NCBI GenBank assembly: GCA_964573285.1
Contig: CAZNJD010000038.1
Location: 1-22,983 of the forward strand
Source of the DNA: UBA1140 sp964573285
GTDB taxonomy: Bacteria > Campylobacterota > Campylobacteria > Campylobacterales > Sulfurovaceae
Direction of reading: 5' to 3'
Length of the DNA stretch: 22,983 nt
The notes under the pieces are model-generated. The model was not told the DNA's origin. It saw only the letters and a program-made list of their open reading frames with translations, and ran no database searches. Below are positions 8,466 to 15,893 of this stretch, piece by piece. The first letter of the stretch is position 1. Each line of letters opens with the position of its first letter. The position numbers were made by a program, and so were the translations under genes.

Positions 8466-9392
8466 TAAATTTTCTCTCTTTTTAGTCAAAACAAATATAG
8501 CTGTTTTCCATATAATCTCTAATTCTAGTTTAATAGACCAATTTTTGATATAATATAAATCATACATAAGCTTTTGCTCTGCATCTAGTTTACCTGAACC
8601 ATATTGGTATTTGATTTGGGCTAAACCTGTAATCCCAGGGGCTACTACGGCTCTTTGATTATAATAAGGGATACTCTTTTCAAACTCTTGTATCCATATT
8701 TTCCTCTCTGGTCTAGGACCTACAAAATGCATTTCACCTTTGAATACATTCCATATCTGAATTAGTTCATCTAGTTTGCTATATCTCAAAGTATTCCCCC
8801 AAGGAAAGGCTCTTGGGTCATTATCAGATGCAAATTTAGCACCATCTTTTTCTGCATCTAGTGACATAGAACGAAGTTTGATACAGCAAAACTCCTTTTT
8901 TCCTCTACCAACACGAAGTTGTCTAAAAAATAGAGACCCAGGAGACTCTTGATTTACTCTATATTTAGAATATATAATTGTTAAAATAGTAGGAATAAAT
9001 AGTATGATAATAGTTATATAATCAATAACTCTTTTTTGAAAATATTGAAATGGAGTATAGCTATGAATATTTTCCAAAAAAGAGGTATCTTTTAAATCTT
9101 CTGATATAAGACATTTGTGTAGGTACTTTTCTAAGAACTTTTCTATAGTGATATATTGAATAGCTTTTATCTCTAATTTTTTCAGATAAGTGATAATCTC
9201 TGGTGATAAAATCGCTTTGGTATTAAGAATAATTATAGAGCTATTTTTCTCTTTTATTAACTTTTCTATTTTATTTATGATGTTTGATACAGATATATCT
9301 TTGTAACTAATATGAACCATACCATCAAACTGTTTTGAGAGTCTTTCTATCTCTACTTGAGAAAATAAGTATCTATCACCTAAAATTATCAT
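8454..9392 (-). CDS. Second initiating sugar transferase (bacterial sugar transferase family)
   Basis: A protein of 312 residues with a complete polyprenyl-phosphate sugar phosphotransferase domain: one membrane or re-entrant helix at about 124-142, FRQLRVGRG 156-164, KLRSMSLDAE 172-181, DPRAFPWGN 192-200, KLDELIQIWN 206-215 with the D208/E209 dyad, HFVGPRPER 222-230, and APGITGLAQI 251-260. Residues 1-115 form a soluble, probably Rossmann-like region without the four-helix bundle of WbaP proteins, so the architecture is intermediate between PglC-type and WcaJ/EpsE-type enzymes. It would load a sugar phosphate onto undecaprenyl phosphate. The start is an ATG with a strong AAGGAAG 4 bases upstream. 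It is a single gene, convergent with the KpsC-like gene. It is clearly different from the 5966-7291 enzyme, so it is not a recent duplicate. Confidence 0.9.
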   Translation of the reverse strand: MIILGDRYLFSQVEIERLSKQFDGMVHISYKDISVSNIINKIEKLIKEKNSSIIILNTKAILSPEIITYLKKLEIKAIQYITIEKFLEKYLHKCLISEDLKDTSFLENIHSYTPFQYFQKRVIDYITIIILFIPTILTIIYSKYRVNQESPGSLFFRQLRVGRGKKEFCCIKLRSMSLDAEKDGAKFASDNDPRAFPWGNTLRYSKLDELIQIWNVFKGEMHFVGPRPERKIWIQEFEKSIPYYNQRAVVAPGITGLAQIKYQYGSGKLDAEQKLMYDLYYIKNWSIKLELEIIWKTAIFVLTKKRENLSNF

Positions 9393-9446
9393 TAAACTTC
9401 CTTCTATTTATATAATTTTACATTAACTAAGCTATAAAGGCTCTTA

Positions 9447-9478
9447 GGATACAATTTCACAAGATTTTAAAAAGGTGA
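9447..9478 (+). promoter_or_regulatory. Candidate gltX promoter and ribosome binding site
   Basis: A -10-like TACAAT at 9450-9455 would start transcription near 9462, and AAGGTG (9473-9478) lies 7 bases before the gltX ATG. An alternative consensus TATAAT at 9411-9416 would give a longer leader. I cannot choose between them from sequence. Confidence 0.35.
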
Positions 9479-9485
9479 AATAGTT

Positions 9486-10883
9486 ATGATAAAGACAAGA
9501 TTTGCACCCTCACCAACAGGGTATTTACATATAGGAGGGTTACGAACTGCTCTCTTTTCATGGTTATGGGCAAGAAAAAATAGTGGTAAATTTCTACTAC
9601 GAATAGAAGATACAGACCTATCAAGGAACTCCAATGAAGCACTAGAGGCTATACTCAAAGCTTTTGATTGGGTAGGTATGAGTTATGATGGGGATGCTAT
9701 ATATCAATCTAAACGGTTTGATATTTATACAAAATATATTGACCAACTCTTATCAGAAGGCAAGGCTTACAAGTGTTATATGAGCAAAGAAGAGTTAACT
9801 GCGTTGAGAGAAGAGCAGATGGCAAAGGGTGAGAGAACACGATATGATGGACGGTATCGTGATTTTACAGGAATACCACCAGAGGGAGTAGAGCCTGTAA
9901 TTCGTATTAAAGCACCACTTGATGGTAATATTATTTTCAATGATGGTATCAAAGGAGAGATATCTATAGCTTCTAGTGAGGTTGATGATTTTGTTATAGC
10001 TAGAGCAGGAGGAGTTCCCACATATAATTTTGTAGTAGCTATTGATGATGCTTTGATGGGGCTTACTGATGTAATTCGTGGAGATGACCATCTCTATAAT
10101 ACACCCAAACAGATAGTAGTTTATGAAGCATTGGGTTTTGCTATGCCAAAATTTTATCATGTAGCTATGATAAACAATGAACAAGGTAAAAAACTATCAA
10201 AACGAGATGGTGCAACAGATGTTATGGAGTATAAGAGTCTTGGATATTTGCCTGAAGCACTTCTAAATTTTTTGGTTAGGTTAGGTTGGAGTCATGGAGA
10301 CCAAGAGATATTTAGTATAAAAGAGATGATAGAGCTATTTGACCCAAAAGATATAAATAAAAGTTCATCAAACTATAATCTTGATAAACTATTATGGCTC
10401 AATGCTCACTATATCAAAAATAGTCCAAATGAAAAATTAGCTAAAATGCTCAAAAATTTTGGTGTAGATATAGCAAATCATGATAAATTAGAGATATTAT
10501 TAGATGCAACAAAAGAGAGAGGTAAAACTCTAGTAGAGTTAGCAAATCAAATTAATTTGATACTAAACTCTCCAATAGAGTATAATGCCAAAGCTTCCAA
10601 AAAAGCATTTAAATCAACTGCCAAAGAGTATTTGGAAGAGTTTGCTAATATGCTAAAAAATTGGGATAAACCACTCCATACCCCACCAGAGTATCATGCC
10701 ATAATAGAACAGTTCGTAGCAGATAAAGAGATAGGATTTGGTAAGATTGGACAACCTCTTAGAGTATCACTTCTAGGTGTAATGAGTGGTTCAGGATTAG
10801 ATGAGATTATGGCTATTTTGGGTGTTGATGAGACTATAAATAGAATTCAAAAGGCTATAGAGTTTATAGATAATAGGAACTAG
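9486..10883 (+). CDS. gltX: Glutamyl-tRNA synthetase
   Basis: A class I aminoacyl-tRNA synthetase of 465 residues that charges tRNA with glutamate in the cytoplasm. The HIGH-type motif is HIGG at 15-18 within RFAPSPTGYLHIGGLRTA, the DDHLYNTPKQ segment lies at 200-209, and the KMSKS-type motif is KLSKR at 236-240. The C-terminal part (about 330-465) is the helical anticodon-binding domain. Campylobacterota often carry two GltX proteins, one of which charges tRNA-Gln for later amidation; by resemblance to the form I recall from Helicobacter (GltX1), this looks like the glutamate-specific copy, but that is inference. The start has AAGGTG upstream. The NFACT gene follows 6 bases later, so the two are probably co-transcribed. 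Confidence 0.96.
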   Translation: MIKTRFAPSPTGYLHIGGLRTALFSWLWARKNSGKFLLRIEDTDLSRNSNEALEAILKAFDWVGMSYDGDAIYQSKRFDIYTKYIDQLLSEGKAYKCYMSKEELTALREEQMAKGERTRYDGRYRDFTGIPPEGVEPVIRIKAPLDGNIIFNDGIKGEISIASSEVDDFVIARAGGVPTYNFVVAIDDALMGLTDVIRGDDHLYNTPKQIVVYEALGFAMPKFYHVAMINNEQGKKLSKRDGATDVMEYKSLGYLPEALLNFLVRLGWSHGDQEIFSIKEMIELFDPKDINKSSSNYNLDKLLWLNAHYIKNSPNEKLAKMLKNFGVDIANHDKLEILLDATKERGKTLVELANQINLILNSPIEYNAKASKKAFKSTAKEYLEEFANMLKNWDKPLHTPPEYHAIIEQFVADKEIGFGKIGQPLRVSLLGVMSGSGLDEIMAILGVDETINRIQKAIEFIDNRN

Positions 10884-10889
10884 TCTCCT

Positions 10890-12233
10890 ATGAAACAGTA
10901 TGAGCTACAAGCTATTATTAAAAGGTTAAGTGAATTTAACTATATTAGCCGTGCTAGAAGGGTAGAAGATAATACTATAGAGATAACATTTGATAGAAAC
11001 AATAGCTACTTCTTTAATATGACTAGAGGCTCTAGTTTTATGTATAAAAGTGACTCAATTCGACCACTTCAAGGGTACAAAGCCCCTTTTGATACGCTAT
11101 TGCACTCTCTAGTATCTGCTTCACGAATTTTGAAAATAGAAGTTCCTAATAGTGATAGAGTTATTAGGTTTAAGTTATCTCCAAAGAGTAGTTATAAAGA
11201 TAAAACAGTTACACTTCAATTTGAGTTTACAGGACGACATACCAATGTTATACTACTTGATGAAAATGAGATTATTATAGAAGCATTAAGACATATAGAT
11301 GCTTCTAGTTCATTTCGTGTTATTCAAGCTGGTATGGAACTTCTTCCTATACCTCCTTTCAAGAGAAAAGAGCAGAGCAAAGATATAAATGATATAGATG
11401 AGTATCTAACTCAAAAATATATAGATTTTGAGACTAAACGGCTAAATGGGTTAAAAAAGCAGAAACTCTTAACTATTCAGAAAAAGCAACAGAAGTTACA
11501 AAAACTATTAGAGAAACTACCCAATCCACATGAGTTAGCAGAGAGTGAAAAAATATATCAAAACTATGCTAATATTATACTAGCTAATCTATATCAGATA
11601 AAACCGTATGATAAAAAGCTAAAAACTTATGATTTTGAAGGTAATGAGATAACTATCTCTCTACCCAAAGGGATAGTACCAAATCGAATGAGTGAATACT
11701 ATTTTAATTTGGCTAAAAAGATGAGAGCCAAAGCTAAAAATATTCACATAGAAAAAGAGAACCTATCTACCAAAATATCTTTTTATACCAATATGTATTA
11801 TGCTATACAACAAGCAAAAGATAGTTATGAATTGGAGTTATTAGTTCCCAAAAGAGCTAAATCCCAAAGAAAAAAAGAGAAAATCAAAGAGTGCGAACTA
11901 TTTTGGATAGATGATTACAAAGTATTAATAGGAAGAAATAGCAAAGAGAACCAAGCCTTGCTAAAAATTGCTAAATCCAATGATATATGGATGCATATCA
12001 AAGGTATCCCATCATCACATCTAATTATCAAAACAGATAAACAAAATTTGCCTGATAGTGTTATAGAAAAAGCAGGGAAACTATGTGTAGATTTTTCTCT
12101 AACCCAAGCAGGAGATTATATAGTTGATTATTGCAAACGCCGATTTGTCAAAATCCAAGAGGGGTCTAGCGTAGAGTATGACAAGTATAAAAGTGTTAGG
12201 GTTAGAAAAGAGGGGATAGAAATAAGGGAATAA
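10890..12233 (+). CDS. rqcH: NFACT ribosome quality control protein RqcH
   Basis: A 447-residue NFACT-family protein (formerly fibronectin-binding protein A-like). Such proteins bind the large ribosomal subunit carrying stalled peptidyl-tRNA and recruit tRNA-Ala to add a C-terminal alanine tail that marks the peptide for degradation. The NFACT-N domain spans about 1-165, with the D89-R90 pair corresponding to the essential Asp-Arg motif of Bacillus RqcH and GRHTNVILLDE at 115-125. Lys-rich coiled-coil arms lie at about 180-210 and 275-310. The NFACT-R RNA-binding domain spans about 335-440, with GRNSKEN 348-354 and DIWMHIKGIPSSHLII 365-380. It is shorter than the Bacillus protein, mainly in the middle region. 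The Shine-Dalgarno is weak (AGGAA about 11 bases upstream), suggesting coupling to gltX translation. Confidence 0.92.
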   Translation: MKQYELQAIIKRLSEFNYISRARRVEDNTIEITFDRNNSYFFNMTRGSSFMYKSDSIRPLQGYKAPFDTLLHSLVSASRILKIEVPNSDRVIRFKLSPKSSYKDKTVTLQFEFTGRHTNVILLDENEIIIEALRHIDASSSFRVIQAGMELLPIPPFKRKEQSKDINDIDEYLTQKYIDFETKRLNGLKKQKLLTIQKKQQKLQKLLEKLPNPHELAESEKIYQNYANIILANLYQIKPYDKKLKTYDFEGNEITISLPKGIVPNRMSEYYFNLAKKMRAKAKNIHIEKENLSTKISFYTNMYYAIQQAKDSYELELLVPKRAKSQRKKEKIKECELFWIDDYKVLIGRNSKENQALLKIAKSNDIWMHIKGIPSSHLIIKTDKQNLPDSVIEKAGKLCVDFSLTQAGDYIVDYCKRRFVKIQEGSSVEYDKYKSVRVRKEGIEIRE

Positions 12234-12242
12234 CCAAAAACT

Positions 12243-12251
12243 TGTTATAAT
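12243..12251 (+). promoter_or_regulatory. Extended -10 promoter for cdsA-dxr-tsaD
   Basis: TGT followed by consensus TATAAT (12246-12251) lies in the 40-base gap after rqcH. Transcription would start near 12258, just ahead of the cdsA Shine-Dalgarno AAAGGAA (12258-12264). No -35 box is obvious, which is usual for this group's promoters. Confidence 0.55.
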
Positions 12252-12273
12252 CCTAAAAAAGGAACTGCTCATA

Positions 12274-13035
12274 ATGAAAATATTTACAGAAAACAAAGAA
12301 CGATGGATAACGGGATTACTGCTTTTGGCTGTAACACTATTTGTTGGTTATATTGATGATAAAACCCTCTCTTGGGTCTATTTGGGGGCTTTTTATATAG
12401 TTGGATTTAATGAAGCAGTTAAGCTTTTTGGTGTTAAACAAAATTCTCCATATATCTATGCTGTTATTATATGGATAATAACCTATTTTTATCCTAATCC
12501 TGATGACCTATTTTTCTTGGTAGCTATCTTTTTTGGAGCGAAACTCTCTTATACCCAAGAGCATGAGAAGAAAAAGCTTATCCTACCATTTCTCTATCCA
12601 ACAGCAGGTTTCTTATTTATGTTTATACTTTATAGTGAATTTGGAATGAAATGGCTTATATGGTTGCTTATAGTTGTAGTATTTACTGATGTAGGTGCGT
12701 TTTTGGTGGGTAAAAGTATCGGAAAAACTAAATTCTCTCCCACATCACCAAATAAAACATTAGAAGGTGTAATAGGTGGTATAGTCTTGGCTACTATAGC
12801 AGGAACTTATTATGCTTTTGCTACTGATTTGGATACTCTATTTATGGCTACACTTATATCCTCTCTTACTGCTATTGCTTCAATTTTTGGTGACCTATTT
12901 GAGAGTTATCTCAAACGAGAAGCAGGAGTCAAAGATAGTGGCACACTTTTGCCAGGACATGGTGGGGTATTGGATAGGGTTGATGGGTATCTCTTCGGTG
13001 CTATAATTATGTTGATAGTATTGAGAGCATTGTAG
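12274..13035 (+). CDS. cdsA: Phosphatidate cytidylyltransferase
   Basis: An integral membrane enzyme of 253 residues that makes CDP-diacylglycerol from phosphatidic acid and CTP, the precursor of all bacterial phospholipids. The family signature lies at 211-237: S211, L213-K214-R215, K220-D221, PGHGG 227-231, D234-R235 and D237. SPNKTLEG at 158-165 is also typical. About seven hydrophobic segments run from residue 11 onward, the last near 239-253. The length is normal for Campylobacterota CdsA. Its stop is separated by one base from the dxr start, so the two are translated from one transcript. Confidence 0.95.
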   Translation: MKIFTENKERWITGLLLLAVTLFVGYIDDKTLSWVYLGAFYIVGFNEAVKLFGVKQNSPYIYAVIIWIITYFYPNPDDLFFLVAIFFGAKLSYTQEHEKKKLILPFLYPTAGFLFMFILYSEFGMKWLIWLLIVVVFTDVGAFLVGKSIGKTKFSPTSPNKTLEGVIGGIVLATIAGTYYAFATDLDTLFMATLISSLTAIASIFGDLFESYLKREAGVKDSGTLLPGHGGVLDRVDGYLFGAIIMLIVLRAL

Positions 13036-13036
13036 T

Positions 13037-14107
13037 ATGAGTATTGTATTATTAGGCTCAACAGGCTCAATTGGTCTTAATACACTCATAGTTGCTAAAA
13101 GATATAATATGAAAATAGAGGCTCTAGTAGCAGGGAAAAATATTGAGCTACTTAATCAGCAAATAGCTCAATATAGTCCAAAATTTGTAGCTATAGCTGA
13201 TGAAAAAGATAAACATAGAGTCCATCACTCAAATATATTTTGTGGGGATAAGGGAATAATAGAACTATTGGAAGAGACCATAAGCCCCCTAGTTGTAAAT
13301 GCTTTAGTAGGATATACAGGAGTAGCACCCACACTCAAAGCCATAGAGTTAGGACGCAAAGTAGCATTAGCAAACAAAGAGTCATTAGTAGTTGCAGGTG
13401 AGTTTATAGATATGAGTCAAATTGTACCAATAGATAGTGAACATTTTGGACTGTGGTATCTAATGAGTGATAAACCCATCTCCAAGCTATATATAACAGC
13501 CTCTGGTGGAGCATTTAGAGATTGGAATATATCTGATATGCAAACAGCCACATTTGCCCAAGCTCTCAACCATCCCAACTGGTCAATGGGAAATAAAATT
13601 ACAATAGACAGTGCAACTATGACCAATAAGCTATTTGAATTATTGGAAGCTAAATGGTTATTTGGTACTACCAATATAGATGCTTATATAGAGAAAAAAT
13701 CTATTATTCATGCGTTAGTAGAGTTTGTTGATGGTTCAACTACAGCACATTTTGCAGGGGTGGATATGAAACTACCCATAGCTTTTGCACTAAATAGTAG
13801 AGTAGAAGAGGAGATTTTACCTCCTGTTGATTTATTAAAAATGGGTTCGATAGAGTTTACTCCTATCACATCTGAACGATACCCAATATGGGAAATCAAA
13901 GAGCATATATTAGCCAATCCTCATTTAGGAGTTGTGGTAAATGCTAGTAATGAAGAGGCTATTAAAAAGTTTGAAAAAGGTGAGTGTAATTTTTTTGAGA
14001 TGAGTAAAATGGTATTAAAAGCGTATGCTAAATTCAAAGATATAAGAGCTAGAGATATAAAGGAGATAATACAAATTGATGCAGATGTTAGAAAATATAT
14101 AAAATAA
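13037..14107 (+). CDS. dxr: 1-deoxy-D-xylulose 5-phosphate reductoisomerase
   Basis: A cytoplasmic enzyme of 356 residues that converts DXP to 2-C-methyl-D-erythritol 4-phosphate using NADPH, the committed step of the MEP isoprenoid pathway. Visible are the nucleotide-binding GSTGSIG (7-13), ANKES (112-116), metal ligands D133 and E135 in PIDSEHFGLW, SGGAFRDW (156-163), and the active-site segment NHPNWSMGNKITIDSA (178-193) with E204 as the likely third metal ligand. It is somewhat shorter than the E. coli enzyme at the C-terminus, which is usual in this phylum. Tight coupling to cdsA is also common in bacteria and places membrane lipid and isoprenoid synthesis in one operon. Confidence 0.96.
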   Translation: MSIVLLGSTGSIGLNTLIVAKRYNMKIEALVAGKNIELLNQQIAQYSPKFVAIADEKDKHRVHHSNIFCGDKGIIELLEETISPLVVNALVGYTGVAPTLKAIELGRKVALANKESLVVAGEFIDMSQIVPIDSEHFGLWYLMSDKPISKLYITASGGAFRDWNISDMQTATFAQALNHPNWSMGNKITIDSATMTNKLFELLEAKWLFGTTNIDAYIEKKSIIHALVEFVDGSTTAHFAGVDMKLPIAFALNSRVEEEILPPVDLLKMGSIEFTPITSERYPIWEIKEHILANPHLGVVVNASNEEAIKKFEKGECNFFEMSKMVLKAYAKFKDIRARDIKEIIQIDADVRKYIK

Positions 14108-14140
14108 TTCAAATGAGCAACTAATAGAAAAGGAAGAACT

Positions 14141-15154
14141 ATGATACTAAGTATAGAATCAAGCTGTGATGATAGCTCAATCGCAATTACAAGTATAGAG
14201 ACCAAAAAGCTACTATTTCACAAAAAAATATCCCAAGAAAAGCAACACGCCTCTTATGGTGGGGTTGTACCTGAATTAGCTTCGCGACTTCATGCCATAG
14301 ATTTACCAAATATACTAGAAGAGACTAAACCATATTTTAATAATATCAAAGCTGTAGCAGTTACCAATCAACCAGGTCTAGGAGTGACACTTTTGGAGGG
14401 TATCGCTATGGCTAAAACTATAGCTGTAACCAAAAATATACCACTCATTCCTGTACATCATCTCAAAGGGCATATATATTCCCTCTTTATTAAAAAAAAG
14501 GAGATTTTGCCTCTGCTTGTATTGTTAATATCTGGTGGGCATACACAAATAATTCGTGTAGAGAGTTTGGAGCATATGAAAATAGTTGCTACTAGTATAG
14601 ATGATAGTGTGGGTGAGAGTTTCGATAAAACTGCTAAAATGATGGGACTTGGTTACCCAGGGGGACCTATTATTGAGAAGTTGGCTCAAAAAGGTGATGA
14701 AAATAGATTTGATTTACCTGTACCTTTGAGAAACTCTAAACTTATTGCCTTTTCTCTATCTGGACTGAAAAATGCTGTACGATTAACTATTGAGAGACTT
14801 GGTGGAGCAGAGAGAATGAGTAAACAAGATAGATGTGATTTGTCTGCCTCATTTCAAAAAGCTGTCAAACTTCATCTAATACAAAAAAGCAAAAAGATAT
14901 TCAAAGAGGAGAATATCAAAGATTTTGCAATAGTAGGTGGAGCAAGTGCCAATCTATATATCCGTAATGCTTATGAGAAGCTTTGTAGTGAATTTGGGAA
15001 AGAACTTCATACTGCACCGTTAGAATTTTGTTCAGACAATGCAGCAATGATAGGTCGTTATGCTATTGAGGCATATAAAAAGAAGTTGTTTATAGACCCT
15101 TATAAAATAGATATATCTCATACCAAAAAACGACAAAAGGGGGAGATGTTATAA
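14141..15154 (+). CDS. tsaD: tRNA N6-adenosine threonylcarbamoyltransferase
   Basis: A 337-residue member of the Kae1/TsaD ASKHA-fold family. It transfers the threonylcarbamoyl group from TC-AMP to A37 of ANN-decoding tRNAs (t6A), together with TsaB and TsaE, which are not in the window. Motifs: SIESSCDDSSIAI 4-16, QHASYGGVVPELASR 35-49, metal-binding HHLKGH 106-111 (H107 and H111), LLISGGHTQI 128-137, DDSVGESFDKTAKMMG 154-169, and the late GGASAN and SDNAAMIGR segments with the Asp metal ligand. The start has AAGGAAG 5 bases upstream. The 33-base gap after dxr contains no terminator, so it likely belongs to the cdsA-dxr operon. Its end is 3 bases from the convergent riboflavin synthase gene. 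Confidence 0.96.
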   Translation: MILSIESSCDDSSIAITSIETKKLLFHKKISQEKQHASYGGVVPELASRLHAIDLPNILEETKPYFNNIKAVAVTNQPGLGVTLLEGIAMAKTIAVTKNIPLIPVHHLKGHIYSLFIKKKEILPLLVLLISGGHTQIIRVESLEHMKIVATSIDDSVGESFDKTAKMMGLGYPGGPIIEKLAQKGDENRFDLPVPLRNSKLIAFSLSGLKNAVRLTIERLGGAERMSKQDRCDLSASFQKAVKLHLIQKSKKIFKEENIKDFAIVGGASANLYIRNAYEKLCSEFGKELHTAPLEFCSDNAAMIGRYAIEAYKKKLFIDPYKIDISHTKKRQKGEML

Positions 15155-15157
15155 AAA

Positions 15158-15775
15158 TTAATAACTCATCTGTATTCTATCTACCTCATCCCAACTCATG
15201 CCCCTCTTTTGGCTTCTGTGTTGGAGAATATGGTCTATATATCTAGCAAATAAATCTGTTTCTATATTTATTTTGGTTTTTATCTTATATTTTCCTATAA
15301 GTGTTTCTCTAAGCGTATGAGGAATGATAGTAAGACGAAAACTATCACTATAAACATCATTAATTGTAAGTGATACTCCATCAATAGTTATAGAGCCTTT
15401 GGGTATAATATAAGAGATATATTTGGGTTCTACTTTAATAATAAAATCAGTTCCATTCTCTCGGGAAGTTATTTTAACCACCTCTCCTATACAATCAATA
15501 TGTCCTTGGACTATATGCCCCTCAAATCTATCATCTAGTTGCATAGCAGGTTCGATATGAACCTCTCCTTGTAGTTTGGACTCATCTATAATAGAACGAG
15601 TCTCATCAGCTAACTCCAAATCAAATCCATCATCATTAACTTTGATAACAGTTAGACACACTCCATTGATAGCTATAGAGTCTCCTATTTTTGCTTGGTG
15701 TCCTGATTGAATAGTCAAGATATTATTTTGATAGCTTTTGACTCTACCTATCTCTCTAATTAGACCTGTAAACAT
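15158..15775 (-). CDS. ribE: Riboflavin synthase, alpha subunit
   Basis: A 205-residue protein with the two tandem lumazine-binding domains of riboflavin synthase. It converts two 6,7-dimethyl-8-ribityllumazine molecules to riboflavin and a pyrimidinedione. The N-terminal MFTGLI is diagnostic. Domain 1 (about 1-85) has GDSIAINGVCLTV (31-43, C40 in the active-site region); domain 2 (about 86-187) has GHIVQGHID (86-94) and GSITIDGVSLTIND (127-140). The C-terminal 15 residues are polar, as is common. It starts at an ATG with GAGGT upstream. It is a single gene, divergent from mnmG. Known also as ribC in some species. Confidence 0.95.
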   Translation of the reverse strand: MFTGLIREIGRVKSYQNNILTIQSGHQAKIGDSIAINGVCLTVIKVNDDGFDLELADETRSIIDESKLQGEVHIEPAMQLDDRFEGHIVQGHIDCIGEVVKITSRENGTDFIIKVEPKYISYIIPKGSITIDGVSLTINDVYSDSFRLTIIPHTLRETLIGKYKIKTKINIETDLFARYIDHILQHRSQKRGMSWDEVDRIQMSY

Positions 15776-15803
15776 ATATAACCTCTATTTAGTTTTTAAG
15801 AGA

Positions 15804-15809
15804 ATTATA
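15804..15809 (-). promoter_or_regulatory. Candidate -10 box of ribE
   Basis: Consensus TATAAT on the minus strand, with the start expected near 15797 and the ribE Shine-Dalgarno GAGGT just downstream; the leader would be about 22 bases. Confidence 0.45.
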
Positions 15810-15857
15810 TCTTAATTGAGCTATATAAATAAGATAATAGTATAACTCAATTTAGTT

Positions 15858-15866
15858 TGATATAAT
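15858..15866 (+). promoter_or_regulatory. Extended -10 promoter of mnmG
   Basis: TGA followed by TATAAT (15861-15866); transcription would start near 15873, giving a leader of about 21 bases that includes AAGG (15884-15887) before the ATG at 15894. Confidence 0.55.
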
Positions 15867-15893
15867 TCTAATAATATATAAACAAGGCAATTT

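Noticed and set aside
9486..10883. gltX as the tRNA-Gln-charging GltX2 paralogue
   Set aside because: The sequence resembles the GltX1 form more closely, although only a two-paralogue comparison in the whole genome would settle it.
13417..14205. Open frames on the minus strand across dxr and tsaD
   Set aside because: They are opposite well-supported genes, lack ribosome sites and recognisable motifs, and read as low-complexity shadows of the plus-strand codons.
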